From NCBI RefSeq assembly GCF_047302285.1, contig NZ_CP154845.1, forward strand, positions 2,852,001 to 2,916,000: a stretch of DNA of 64,000 bases. The letters run 5' to 3'. Position 1 is the stretch's first letter. Every line of letters starts with the position of its first letter. The notes below the pieces were generated by a model. The model was not told where the DNA came from. It saw only the letters and a list, made by a program, of their open reading frames with translations, and ran no database searches. Positions 1 through 8,742 of the stretch are shown here, piece after piece. Origin of the DNA: Robertmurraya sp047302285 (lineage in GTDB: Bacteria > Bacillota > Bacilli > Bacillales > Cytobacillaceae). The position numbers and the translations under genes are program-made.

Positions 1-2838
1 ATATTTTTCCCCACAACTTGGACAATCTTTATCTGGTAAGTCAAAACCAGAACCAACTGAACCATCATTAAAGAATTCAGAATGCTTACAGCTTGGACAT
101 ACATAATGTGGTGGTAATGGATTAACTTCCGTAATTTCAGTCATGGTCGCGACTAATGATGATCCTACTGAACCACGGGAACCTACTAGATAGCCGTCAT
201 CAAGCGATTTCTTTACGAGCTTATGAGAAATCAAATAGATAACCGCAAATCCGTGACCGATGATACTTTTTAATTCTTTTTCTAACCGTGCTTCAACAAT
301 TTCGGGGAGCTCTTCCCCATAAATGTCTTTCGCACGCTGATAGCTCATCGAACGAATCTCTTCATCTGCACCTTCAATTTTCGGTGTATATAAGTCATCT
401 TTAATTGGCTTAATGACATCAATCATATCAGCAATTTTATTCGAATTGGTGACGACAAGCTCTTTTGCCTTTTCTTTTCCTAAAAAGGAGAATGCGTCAA
501 GCATTTCATTTGTCGTTCTAAAGTGCACATCTGGAAGCTGATGCCTATTTAAAGGATTCGCTCCCCCTTGAGAGTTCACCAATATTTTACGATAAATCTT
601 GTCATTCGGATTTAAGTAATGAACATTCCCTGTTGCGACGACTGGAATTTCTAACTTTTCCCCAAGTTTCACAAGATTTTTAATAATATCTTCTAATTTG
701 TTCTCATCCTGCACTAGCTCTAACTCCAACAAATGAGCATAAACTTCTTTCGGATGAACTTCAATATAGTCATAAAAACGGGCTGTTTCTTCTACCTCTT
801 CAGCCGCTTTTTGCATCATGCCTTCAAATACTTCACCTTTATCACAACCAGAACCTACTAGAATGCCCTCACGATACTTCTGGAGTACAGAGCGAGGAAT
901 CCGTGGAACACGGTAGAAATATTCAATATGAGCGATCGAAATAATCTTGAAAAGATTTTTCAAGCCAGCTTCCGTTTGTGCTAACAGGGTACAGTGATAA
1001 GGACGTGCCCTTTGATAAGCATTTCCCTTCCCCATATTATCATTAAGCTCATCATGATACGTAATTCCTTTTTCAAGAGCTTCTTTAAGCATGATTAATA
1101 ATAAATATCCTGTTGCTTCCGCGTCATAAATAGCACGGTGGTGCTGGGTTAACTCAACATTGAATTTTTTCGCCAACGTATTTAAGCGATGATTTTTCAT
1201 CTCCGGATGGAGAAAACGGGCTAATTCTAACGTATCAATAACAGGATTTTGCGCTTTATCCAAACCGCTTTTTTTATAGCCAACGTTAAGGAAGCCCATA
1301 TCAAATGATGCATTATGAGCTACAAGTACCGCATCATCCGCCCATTTATGGAAATCTCTTAAAACTTCCTCCACCTCAGGAGCATCCTTCACCATTTCAT
1401 CTGTAATTCCTGTTAAATTGATCGTTGTCGCAGACAATGGATGGTGGGGATTAGCAAAGGCTTCAAAGCGGTCGATAATATCTCCATCCTTAATTTTAAC
1501 AGCAGCAAGCTCAATGATTGTATCATAGACCGCTGACAAACCAGTTGTCTCAACATCAAACACTACATATGTGTCTTCAGATAGAAGTCGATGGGCGTCA
1601 TTATAGGCGATTGGTACTCCGTCATCAACTAGGTTCGCTTCAATCCCGTAGAGAATTTTAATATCATTCTTTTTCCCGGCACTGTATGCTTCTGGAAAAG
1701 ATTGCGCTCCAGCATGGTCCGTAATCGCAATCGCTTTATGACCCCATTTTTTCGCTTGGGCAACAAGACTTGCGACTGAACTTACCGCATCCATTTGACT
1801 CATTGGAGTGTGAAGGTGGAGTTCAACCCTTTTTTCACCTTCTTTTGCTGTATCCTTTCTTTCAACAGGCTTGATTTCATTAATGTCATTTCCAATCATC
1901 ACTAAATCACGAACAAAGGTATCATTTTGAATGCTTCCTCGCACTTTTACCCACATACCTTTTTGCACACGTTCAAAAAGGGCTGCATCTTCTTTATCAC
2001 GGGAAAACATTTTAATCATGATTGAGCTCGTATAATCCGTAACTTTGAACGTCAATAACGTACGTCCACTACGTAATTCTCTCGTTTCTGCAGCGAAAAT
2101 ATAACCTTCTATCGCAATACGTCTTTCTTCATCGACGATATCAATTAACTTCCGGAAATCTGCATCATCTTTAATCGTTAAACCGATCGTTAATGGACCA
2201 GATGGAAGTTCAACACCAGCTTCTTTTTCAGCTTCTTGTTTTTCCATTTCCATCAGAGCTTGTAATCCACGCTCTTGATCCTCTTTTTTCTTCGCTTCTA
2301 AAAATTGTTCATACTGTTCGTTTGATGTTTGTTCATTTATTTCTGTATCTATCGTAAGGACAGGGAAGCCCAACTGTTGATATGCCCCCTGAATCATTTC
2401 CGTATATTTTTTCTTAATGGTTAATCCTTCTAGATCGTTGTTTACTTTAACGAGCAATTTATTTCCGACAACATTTGGTGTTTGTTCGTTCAGTAATTTC
2501 AGCAATGGAGGAGCAATTCCCTCCAGTTGGCGAACACATGAATTCCAGTATTCAACGATTGACTGCTCTGATATTTGCTCATTTCGAACCTTGATGGAAT
2601 GATATACAGAAGCAATATGGGAGAATGATTTCTCTAGCTGAGAGGTAAATTTATGATATACGTTGTATGGTAAGATATTTTCAAATATGAAATGAAAATG
2701 CCATTTTCTTTCTTGTCTTTCAACAATCACTTTTTCAATTTCAGCATGTTCAAAATGAGTAACGATTTGATCATCCGTTAATTGTAATTGTTGGAGCAAG
2801 TGTTGGAATGCTTCTCTTTTATCTGATGCACTGCTCAT
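1..2838 (-). CDS. polC: DNA polymerase III PolC-type alpha subunit, C-terminally cut by window edge
   Basis: This is the Gram-positive replicative polymerase with built-in 3'-5' proofreading. The frame stays open to the left edge, so about 946 N-terminal residues of a family usually near 1,440 are present. An N-terminal and OB-fold region comes first. A PHP domain starts near residue 335 (VELHLHTPMSQMDA). A DEDDh exonuclease is inserted from about residue 418 (VFDVETTGLS) to about 565 (HHRAIYDAEATG). The last visible residues hold the start of the zinc-binding region (CPSCGEKY). The polymerase active site lies outside the window. The ATG at 2838 follows a GGAG-rich ribosome binding site. The gene lies directly downstream of rseP, without the proS found there in B. 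subtilis. Confidence 0.97.
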   Translation of the reverse strand, partial: MSSASDKREAFQHLLQQLQLTDDQIVTHFEHAEIEKVIVERQERKWHFHFIFENILPYNVYHKFTSQLEKSFSHIASVYHSIKVRNEQISEQSIVEYWNSCVRQLEGIAPPLLKLLNEQTPNVVGNKLLVKVNNDLEGLTIKKKYTEMIQGAYQQLGFPVLTIDTEINEQTSNEQYEQFLEAKKKEDQERGLQALMEMEKQEAEKEAGVELPSGPLTIGLTIKDDADFRKLIDIVDEERRIAIEGYIFAAETRELRSGRTLLTFKVTDYTSSIMIKMFSRDKEDAALFERVQKGMWVKVRGSIQNDTFVRDLVMIGNDINEIKPVERKDTAKEGEKRVELHLHTPMSQMDAVSSVASLVAQAKKWGHKAIAITDHAGAQSFPEAYSAGKKNDIKILYGIEANLVDDGVPIAYNDAHRLLSEDTYVVFDVETTGLSAVYDTIIELAAVKIKDGDIIDRFEAFANPHHPLSATTINLTGITDEMVKDAPEVEEVLRDFHKWADDAVLVAHNASFDMGFLNVGYKKSGLDKAQNPVIDTLELARFLHPEMKNHRLNTLAKKFNVELTQHHRAIYDAEATGYLLLIMLKEALEKGITYHDELNDNMGKGNAYQRARPYHCTLLAQTEAGLKNLFKIISIAHIEYFYRVPRIPRSVLQKYREGILVGSGCDKGEVFEGMMQKAAEEVEETARFYDYIEVHPKEVYAHLLELELVQDENKLEDIIKNLVKLGEKLEIPVVATGNVHYLNPNDKIYRKILVNSQGGANPLNRHQLPDVHFRTTNEMLDAFSFLGKEKAKELVVTNSNKIADMIDVIKPIKDDLYTPKIEGADEEIRSMSYQRAKDIYGEELPEIVEARLEKELKSIIGHGFAVIYLISHKLVKKSLDDGYLVGSRGSVGSSLVATMTEITEVNPLPPHYVCPSCKHSEFFNDGSVGSGFDLPDKDCPSCGEKY

Positions 2839-2948
2839 CCACTCTCTCTCCTCTCTCTTACAAAATCTTTCTTTCAAAAACTTTACGAACATCATTATAA
2901 CATAAACACATTGTTCTTCCTCTTAAAAATATATTTTTATTAACGTGA

Positions 2949-2975
2949 AATGGCTACCTCTAAGAGATAGCCATT
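2949..2975 (-). terminator. Hairpin between rseP and polC
   Basis: Two 12-base arms, AATGGCTATCTC and GAGGTAGCCATT, pair with one U-G wobble around a 3-base loop just after the rseP stop codon. On the transcribed strand the sequence after the hairpin is only moderately T-rich, so it could be a weak terminator or a processing or stability hairpin. A T-run follows it on the opposite strand, but no plus-strand gene is present. Confidence 0.45.
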
Positions 2976-2983
2976 GTCATTTT

Positions 2984-4246
2984 TTATAGGAAAAATCTTT
3001 GGATGTCGTTCCAGGTTACGACGAGCATGAGGAGCATTAATAAAGCGAAACCGATAAAGTGGACCATTCCTTCTTTTTGACGGTCTACCGGCTTTCCTCT
3101 TAATCCTTCGACAGCAAAAAACATTAATCTACCACCGTCTAAAGCAGGAATTGGGAGAAGGTTCATAATCCCTAAGTTAATGCTTAATACCCCAGCCCAC
3201 TTCATTAAATATAGAATACCCGATTTTGCAACCGTATCCGTTGAAACGTAAATTCCGACAGGACCAGATAAGGCATCGATCGAAAATTGACCGGTTATCA
3301 ACTTACCGAGCATAGAGAAAATCTCCTTTGTCCAAACGTAGACCTCTTTAGCTCCATAAGTAATCGATTTAAGTGGGGATTTCTCCATCGGACTATATAC
3401 CCCAATGATTCCTATTGTTTCCCCGTCTTCAACCTCTTGAACTTTTGGCGTAACAGATATTGTCATATCCTGCCCATCTCTTTCCAAGACGAAATCCAAT
3501 TCCTTTCCAGGGTTCTTCTGGATGATTTCCACGACATCTTCCCATGTGGAAATTTCTGCACCATCTACTGAATGAACAATATCCCCTTCTTTAAGTCCCG
3601 CTTCTAAAGCAGCACCATCAGGAGTCAATTTTCCAAGCATTGGTTCATGTGTGGGCATTCCTTGGATTAAAGCAATAATAACAAAGACAACAAAAGCTAA
3701 CACAAAGTTCATCATCGGACCTGCAAAAATAGCCATCGTTCTTTGTCCTAGTGTTTTCGATGCAAATTGACAATCGAACGGAGCGATTAATGTTTCTTTA
3801 CCATTTTCAACGAAAGTTGCCTTCCGGCTTATTCGGAAAGTTTGTAAGCTCTCATCATCGCCTTCTTCGTATCCTTTTATGATTAAGTCATGCTCAACGT
3901 CAGCATACTCTACCTCAATCACACGAATATCAGGGTATTTTTCCTTATTATTAAGTACAATTTTAGATACTTCATCTTTTTTATCAAACAATAGACCAAC
4001 ACGGTATCCTGGCTTAATTTCCACCATTTCTGGGTCTTCCCCAGCCATGCGCACATAACCACCAATGGGCAGTAGACGAATTGTGTATACCGTATCATTC
4101 TTTGTAAATGAAAGGAGCTTTGGTCCCATCCCAATCGCAAACTCACGACAGAGAATTCCTGCTCTTTTTGCAAAGATTAAATGTCCTAATTCATGAAAAA
4201 ATACTAACGCCCCGAAAATAATAATAAAGGCTATAACTGTACTCAA
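2984..4246 (-). CDS. rseP: Site-2 intramembrane zinc metalloprotease RseP/RasP
   Basis: This membrane protease performs site-2 cleavage of anti-sigma factors and other single-pass membrane proteins. It is 420 aa, the usual length for RasP. The zinc motif HELGH is at residues 18-22 in the first membrane segment. A PDZ domain lies around residues 195-270 (PDGAALEAGLKEGDIVHSVDG). The second catalytic motif, PALDGG, is near 367-372 and is followed by the C-terminal membrane helices. The start lies 14 bases after the dxr stop codon, so it is cotranscribed with dxr and cdsA as in B. subtilis. Which anti-sigma factor it cleaves cannot be told from the window. Confidence 0.96.
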   Translation of the reverse strand: MSTVIAFIIIFGALVFFHELGHLIFAKRAGILCREFAIGMGPKLLSFTKNDTVYTIRLLPIGGYVRMAGEDPEMVEIKPGYRVGLLFDKKDEVSKIVLNNKEKYPDIRVIEVEYADVEHDLIIKGYEEGDDESLQTFRISRKATFVENGKETLIAPFDCQFASKTLGQRTMAIFAGPMMNFVLAFVVFVIIALIQGMPTHEPMLGKLTPDGAALEAGLKEGDIVHSVDGAEISTWEDVVEIIQKNPGKELDFVLERDGQDMTISVTPKVQEVEDGETIGIIGVYSPMEKSPLKSITYGAKEVYVWTKEIFSMLGKLITGQFSIDALSGPVGIYVSTDTVAKSGILYLMKWAGVLSINLGIMNLLPIPALDGGRLMFFAVEGLRGKPVDRQKEGMVHFIGFALLMLLMLVVTWNDIQRFFL

Positions 4247-4260
4247 AATATAACCACCTT

Positions 4261-5406
4261 TTATTTTAGAAGTGAGTAAACATATGCTCTTGTTTCCTGA
4301 TCAACTTCTTGAATAAGGGAAAGATCTGGATTCATTATAGCGTCATGAGCAGTTAAAGATTTTTCTATAAGCTCCTCTATCTGAAGAAAAGTGATTTTTC
4401 CATTTAGAAAAGCATCAACAGCTGCTTCATTCGCTGCATTTAATACAGTTGGGAGAGTTCCACCTATTCTCCCTGCATCAAATGCAAACCCGAGGCATCT
4501 GAATCTTTCAAAATCCATTTGTTTAAAATGCAAGCGACCAACTTCCGCTAAATTGAGTCTACTTGCTGTGCTTAAAGGGAATCTGTCTGGATATGTTAAT
4601 GCATATTGGATCGGAACCCTCATATCCGGGGTTCCCAATTGAGCAATGACACTACTGTCGTGGAATTCAACCATGGAATGAATAATACTCTCTTTATGGA
4701 GCAATACATCAATTTTTTCATAAGGAATATCAAATAACCAATGGGCTTCAATGACCTCTAAACCTTTGTTCATCATCGTTGCAGAATCAATCGTAATCTT
4801 TGCGCCCATTGACCAATTCGGGTGGTTTAACGCTTCTGCAACAGTCACATTTTGTAATTCTTCCCTGCTCTTATCTCTGAAACTTCCTCCTGAAGCCGTT
4901 AAGATTAACTTCTCAATATTTTTTTCTTTTTCACCTTGTAATGCTTGAAAAATGGCAGAATGCTCACTGTCTACCGGTAAGATCGGAACACCTTTATCCT
5001 TTGCTGCTTTCATGACAAGATGTCCAGCTGTCACTAATGTTTCTTTATTGGCAATGCAAATCGTTTTTCCAGCATCAATCGCTTCAAGTGTTGGATATAA
5101 TCCTACACTACCAATAACCGCATTGACAAGGATCGTAGACTTCAGATATGTAGCTGCCTCTACTAAGCCCTCATGACCATATGTAAATTTCACATGTGGA
5201 AACTCTAGCTTTAAACTAGCGACCTCTTCTTTACTCGCAACAGAAACCAATTCAGGTTTATATTCTGCGATAATTTTCCTAGCAAGTGGGATATTTCGCC
5301 CTACTGTCATTGCGACTAATTCGAACTCATTTGAATGTTCTTTAATTATATCTAAAGTTTGTGTTCCTATTGAACCAGTTGCACCTAATAAACTAATATA
5401 TTTCAA
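4261..5406 (-). CDS. dxr: 1-deoxy-D-xylulose 5-phosphate reductoisomerase
   Basis: Dxr converts DXP to 2-C-methyl-D-erythritol 4-phosphate with NADPH, the committed step of the MEP isoprenoid pathway in the cytoplasm. The NADPH-binding loop GATGSIGTQT is at the N-terminus. The metal and substrate motif LPVDSEHSAIFQ, the flexible-loop region ASGGSFRD and HPNWSMG are all present. I place the start at a TTG (5406) because AGGAG lies 8 bases upstream. A GTG three codons earlier is too close to that ribosome binding site. The resulting 381 aa begin MKYISLLGATG, matching the B. subtilis protein. With uppS and cdsA upstream it forms an isoprenoid and lipid-carrier cluster. Confidence 0.96.
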   Translation of the reverse strand: MKYISLLGATGSIGTQTLDIIKEHSNEFELVAMTVGRNIPLARKIIAEYKPELVSVASKEEVASLKLEFPHVKFTYGHEGLVEAATYLKSTILVNAVIGSVGLYPTLEAIDAGKTICIANKETLVTAGHLVMKAAKDKGVPILPVDSEHSAIFQALQGEKEKNIEKLILTASGGSFRDKSREELQNVTVAEALNHPNWSMGAKITIDSATMMNKGLEVIEAHWLFDIPYEKIDVLLHKESIIHSMVEFHDSSVIAQLGTPDMRVPIQYALTYPDRFPLSTASRLNLAEVGRLHFKQMDFERFRCLGFAFDAGRIGGTLPTVLNAANEAAVDAFLNGKITFLQIEELIEKSLTAHDAIMNPDLSLIQEVDQETRAYVYSLLK

Positions 5407-5460
5407 CGAATTCACTCCTGATCATAAAAGCACTTCCATTTTGCGAAAAAAACCTTCCAT

Positions 5461-6252
5461 TTAAATCAAATGAAAGAAATATAATAGTGGCCAAACGAAT
5501 AATAAACTGTCAAAGCGGTCTAGAATGCCTCCATGACCTGGAAGTAGTCTTCCGGAATCCTTCACATGATAATGGCGCTTCAACGCCGACTCGACTAAAT
5601 CACCAACTTGACCGAATATAGATAGGAAGATCGTGATAATTCCTAATTTCAGAAAAGATGAATCTATATCAGAAAAAATACCAAATAAGATAGAAACGAC
5701 TACTGCACAGATAATACCACCTAAAAAGCCTTCAACTGTTTTGTTTGGGCTAATTTCTGGCCATAGCTTTCTTTTCCCAATCTTGCGACCTATAAAATAC
5801 GCACCTGAATCTGTTGCCCAAATAATAAAGAGGGAATAGAAAATATAAATCAATCCACCAGTTTCTCTTGTTTCGATAAAATATAAAAATCCCATGCCAA
5901 TATAAATGATTGACATAATCGAAAAAGCAACATCATCAAAAGTAAATTTATTTTTAGTAGCGACCGTGTATGTTAAAAATAATAGAATCGCAAGTAAGGC
6001 AACCTCTACTTTTGAATATTTAAGTGCAATTAAAATATCCTGTAATTGATCGGGTAATAGAAAAATCCATAACACGATTAACGAAATAATGCCTGGAACT
6101 GAAAATAGCTTCAAGTTCCGCATCTTTAGTAATTCATATAGTGCGATTGATGCTAATAAATATGCTAGTAAAATAAGTGGTACCCCACCTATAATCACAA
6201 TCGGAAGAAAGATTGCTGCTGCGATTATTGCTGTAATAATTCTTTGCTTCAT
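5461..6252 (-). CDS. cdsA: Phosphatidate cytidylyltransferase
   Basis: CdsA makes CDP-diacylglycerol from CTP and phosphatidic acid, the branch point of membrane phospholipid synthesis. The protein is 263 aa and strongly hydrophobic, with several membrane helices throughout. The family signature near the C-terminus is intact (SALKRHYHVKDSGRLLPGHG, followed by GILDRFD). Another conserved segment is WATDSGAYFIGRKIGK with PNKTVEGFLGG. It lies 21 bases downstream of uppS and 54 bases upstream of dxr, the normal order in Bacillaceae. Confidence 0.96.
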   Translation of the reverse strand: MKQRIITAIIAAAIFLPIVIIGGVPLILLAYLLASIALYELLKMRNLKLFSVPGIISLIVLWIFLLPDQLQDILIALKYSKVEVALLAILLFLTYTVATKNKFTFDDVAFSIMSIIYIGMGFLYFIETRETGGLIYIFYSLFIIWATDSGAYFIGRKIGKRKLWPEISPNKTVEGFLGGIICAVVVSILFGIFSDIDSSFLKLGIITIFLSIFGQVGDLVESALKRHYHVKDSGRLLPGHGGILDRFDSLLFVWPLLYFFHLI

Positions 6253-6273
6253 CTAATATATTCAACACCTTTG

Positions 6274-7050
6274 TTATACTCCACCAAATCGTCGTTGTCG
6301 ATTTTGGTATGCTTTTACAGCCTCAATGAAATGCTGTTCACTAAAATCAGGCCATAGCACATCTGTAAACCAAAACTCTGTGTAGGCAAGTTGCCATAGC
6401 ATGAAATTGCTTAAGCGAATTTCCCCGCTTGTTCTAATCAGTAAATCTGGATCATTAAGCTTGTTCGTCATTAAATAGGAAGAAAAGGCTTCTTCATCAA
6501 ACATATCTTCCTTTATTATACCACTTTTATAATCTTCTAAGACACGCTTTACGGCATCAACAATTTCACTTCTACTCCCGTAATTAAGAGCAAAGTTTAA
6601 GACAAGCCCATTATTATCTTTCGTTTTTTTCATCGCATGCTCAATTGCACCGAGCGTATGAGGTGGTAAACTTTCTTTATACCCCATCATTTCGACACGA
6701 ACATTTTCTTCAACAAGCTCTGGAAGAAAGGTACCGAGAAATTCTTCAGGAAGCTTCATTAAATAGTCAACTTCCATTTTCGGACGTTTCCAATTTTCAG
6801 TTGAAAAGGCATATAAGGTGAGAGTTTTGACTCCAAGCTCATTTGCTAGCTTCGTAATCTTTTTTACAACCTTCATTCCTTCATGATGTCCTGCAATTCT
6901 AGGTAAAGCCCTTTTTTTTGCCCATCTTCCATTTCCATCCATGATAATGGCCACATGTTCTGGAATAGGTTGCTTCATAAGATATTCTATTTGTTCCCGG
7001 AGAATGGGAGAGTTTTTGTTTTTTTTCCATGACTTCAATTTATCTAACAT
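6274..7050 (-). CDS. uppS: Undecaprenyl (isoprenyl) diphosphate synthase
   Basis: UppS condenses isopentenyl diphosphate units onto farnesyl diphosphate in cis to make undecaprenyl diphosphate, the lipid carrier for peptidoglycan and teichoic acid precursors. The protein is 258 aa. The catalytic Asp is residue 38 in IMDGNGRWAKKR, followed by the substrate-binding GHHEG. The downstream motifs TLYAFSTENWKRP and DLLIRTSGEIRLSNF complete the cis-prenyltransferase signature. The ATG at 7050 follows AGAGGAGCGACAATC. A promoter-like extended -10 element lies about 130 bases upstream, after the frr terminator, so uppS probably leads the uppS-cdsA-dxr-rseP unit. Confidence 0.97.
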   Translation of the reverse strand: MLDKLKSWKKNKNSPILREQIEYLMKQPIPEHVAIIMDGNGRWAKKRALPRIAGHHEGMKVVKKITKLANELGVKTLTLYAFSTENWKRPKMEVDYLMKLPEEFLGTFLPELVEENVRVEMMGYKESLPPHTLGAIEHAMKKTKDNNGLVLNFALNYGSRSEIVDAVKRVLEDYKSGIIKEDMFDEEAFSSYLMTNKLNDPDLLIRTSGEIRLSNFMLWQLAYTEFWFTDVLWPDFSEQHFIEAVKAYQNRQRRFGGV

Positions 7051-7179
7051 GATTGTCGCTCCTCTAAAGAGGGGTCATTTTTTCTCCGATGCTACTTTGT
7101 TCTATTATATTCCACTTCATTTTTAGAGAAAAAACAAGCCTTCCATTCAATATTCCACTTTTTTCCCGTAACTGCCTCT

Positions 7180-7188
7180 ATCATATCA
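7180..7188 (-). promoter_or_regulatory. Candidate extended -10 promoter for uppS
   Basis: The minus strand reads TGATATGAT, which matches an extended -10 element (TGn plus TATGAT). It lies between the frr terminator and uppS. No good -35 hexamer is visible at 17 bases. A second TATAAT-like element without a clear -35 lies nearer the gene, around 7102-7110. Confidence 0.45.
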
Positions 7189-7290
7189 AAAAATAAGTGA
7201 GATATCTCTATAAAAAGTATGTACGAGCAAGAGAAATTAAGACTATAAAAAAAACTTTTATATCTACCTAAGATCGTAAATGATTTCCTA

Positions 7291-7318
7291 AAATAAAAAC
7301 CCCCTATAACTAGAGGGT
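7291..7318 (-). terminator. Rho-independent terminator after frr
   Basis: On the minus strand the arms ACCCTCTA and TAGGGGGT pair around a GTTA loop with one wobble, and a T-rich tract (TTTTTATTT) follows at once. It begins 19 bases past the frr stop codon and would end the rpsB-tsf-pyrH-frr unit. Confidence 0.8.
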
Positions 7319-7336
7319 CTAAATGAAGAACTATAA

Positions 7337-7894
7337 TTATACTTCCAAAATTTCTTTTTCTTTATCCTTCGTCAAACTATCGACTTTTGCGATATATTCG
7401 TCTGTTAACTTTTGAATATCATCTGCATAACCACGTTGAGCGTCTTCTGTAATTTCGCCATTTTTTTCAAGCTTCTTTAAATCATCATTTCCGTCACGAC
7501 GAATATTACGAATCGCTATCTTCGCTTCTTCAGCTTCTTTCTTAACCACCTTCACAAGCTCTTTACGACGTTCCTCTGTTAATTGTGGAATTGAAAGACG
7601 AATAATATTTCCGTCATTTGTTGGTGTAAGACCAAGGTCTGATTTTAGAATTGCTTTTTCAATTTCTCCTAAAATCGTTTTGTCATACGGCTGAATCACT
7701 AAAAGGCGGGCTTCAGGAACAGAAACACCAGCTACTTGATTAATCGGAGTTGGCGCACCGTAATACTCTACTGTGATTCGATCGAGCAATGAAGCATTCG
7801 CTCTCCCTGCTCGAATACTAGCAAGTTCACGTGTATATGATTGAACGGCTTTCGTCATTCGATCTTTTACATTTGCAATAACTTGTTTTGGCAT
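7337..7894 (-). CDS. frr: Ribosome recycling factor
   Basis: RRF works with EF-G to split post-termination ribosomes and release mRNA and tRNA. At 185 aa it has the standard length. Conserved features include the N-terminal helix (RMTKAVQSYTRELASIRAGRA), LLDRITVEYYG, PEARLLVIQPYDK, and the C-terminal helical segment RDGNDDLKKLEKNGEITED. The start is 2 bases after pyrH, so the two are translationally close and cotranscribed. A terminator follows. Confidence 0.98.
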   Translation of the reverse strand: MPKQVIANVKDRMTKAVQSYTRELASIRAGRANASLLDRITVEYYGAPTPINQVAGVSVPEARLLVIQPYDKTILGEIEKAILKSDLGLTPTNDGNIIRLSIPQLTEERRKELVKVVKKEAEEAKIAIRNIRRDGNDDLKKLEKNGEITEDAQRGYADDIQKLTDEYIAKVDSLTKDKEKEILEV

Positions 7895-7896
7895 TA

Positions 7897-8619
7897 TTAT
7901 TTCCCCCTTACAATTGTTCCAATAGTTTCACCTAGAACAGCTCTCTTAATATTTCCATTTTCCATGATTGAAAAAACAATTAGTGGGATATCATTGTCCA
8001 TGCACAAAGACGAAGCAGTTGAATCCATCACCGCTAAACCTTCTTTTAACACGTCTAAATAGGATAATTCATCATATTTCTTCGCGTTCGCATCGAGTCT
8101 TGGATCTGCGGAATAAACTCCGTCAACATTATTTTTAGCCATCAGAATGACATCTGCTTCAATTTCTGCTGCACGCAATGCTGCTGTCGTATCAGTAGAG
8201 AAGTATGGATTTCCAGTGCCTGCTGCAAAGATAACCACGCGTTTTTTCTCAAGGTGGCGAATCGCTCTACGTCTAATATATGGTTCTGCAACTTGTCGCA
8301 TTTCAATTGAAGTTTGAACACGGGTTTCGACCCCAACTTGTTCCAAACTGTCCTGTAATGCTAATGAATTCATGACCGTCGCAAGCATACCCATATAATC
8401 AGCATTGGCACGATCCATGCCCATCTCTTCACCAATTTTCCCACGCCAAATATTTCCGCCACCAACAACTACTGCCACTTCAATACCTAGCTCGGCTAAT
8501 TCTTTTACTTGATTGGCAACTGATTTAATAACCGTTGGATTAATCCCGAATCCTTTTTCCCCGGCTAATGCTTCACCACTTAACTTTAATACTACGCGTT
8601 TGTATTTTGGGCTGCTCAT
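7897..8619 (-). CDS. pyrH: UMP kinase
   Basis: PyrH phosphorylates UMP to UDP in pyrimidine nucleotide synthesis. It belongs to the amino acid kinase fold. I choose the ATG at 8619 (MSSPKYKRVVLKLSGEALAG) because GGAGG precedes it by 5 bases. This gives 240 aa, as in B. subtilis. An upstream in-frame extension lacks a ribosome binding site. Motifs include VVGGGNIWRG, the phosphate-binding region GTGNPYFSTDTTAALRA and KNNVDGVYSADPR. The gene sits between tsf and frr. Confidence 0.97.
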   Translation of the reverse strand: MSSPKYKRVVLKLSGEALAGEKGFGINPTVIKSVANQVKELAELGIEVAVVVGGGNIWRGKIGEEMGMDRANADYMGMLATVMNSLALQDSLEQVGVETRVQTSIEMRQVAEPYIRRRAIRHLEKKRVVIFAAGTGNPYFSTDTTAALRAAEIEADVILMAKNNVDGVYSADPRLDANAKKYDELSYLDVLKEGLAVMDSTASSLCMDNDIPLIVFSIMENGNIKRAVLGETIGTIVRGK

Positions 8620-8697
8620 GAGAACCTCCATATGTATGATTAGGATCCCTTTTTCATTGCTATTGTACATTTACTAAAGGCATCGTATTTCTTTTTG

Positions 8698-8725
8698 AAA
8701 ATAGGGAACACAATGTGTCCCCTAT
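8698..8725 (-). terminator. Hairpin between tsf and pyrH
   Basis: On the minus strand ATAGGGGACAC pairs with GTGTTCCCTAT around a short loop, followed by TTTTC. The stem is strong but the U-tract is short, so it may be a partial terminator that lowers pyrH-frr expression relative to tsf, or an RNA processing hairpin. Confidence 0.55.
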
Positions 8726-8742
8726 CATTTTAATCTGTAAAA

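Noticed and set aside
2949..2985. Plus-strand terminator between polC and rseP
   Set aside because: A T-run does follow the hairpin on the plus strand, but no plus-strand gene exists upstream for it to terminate.
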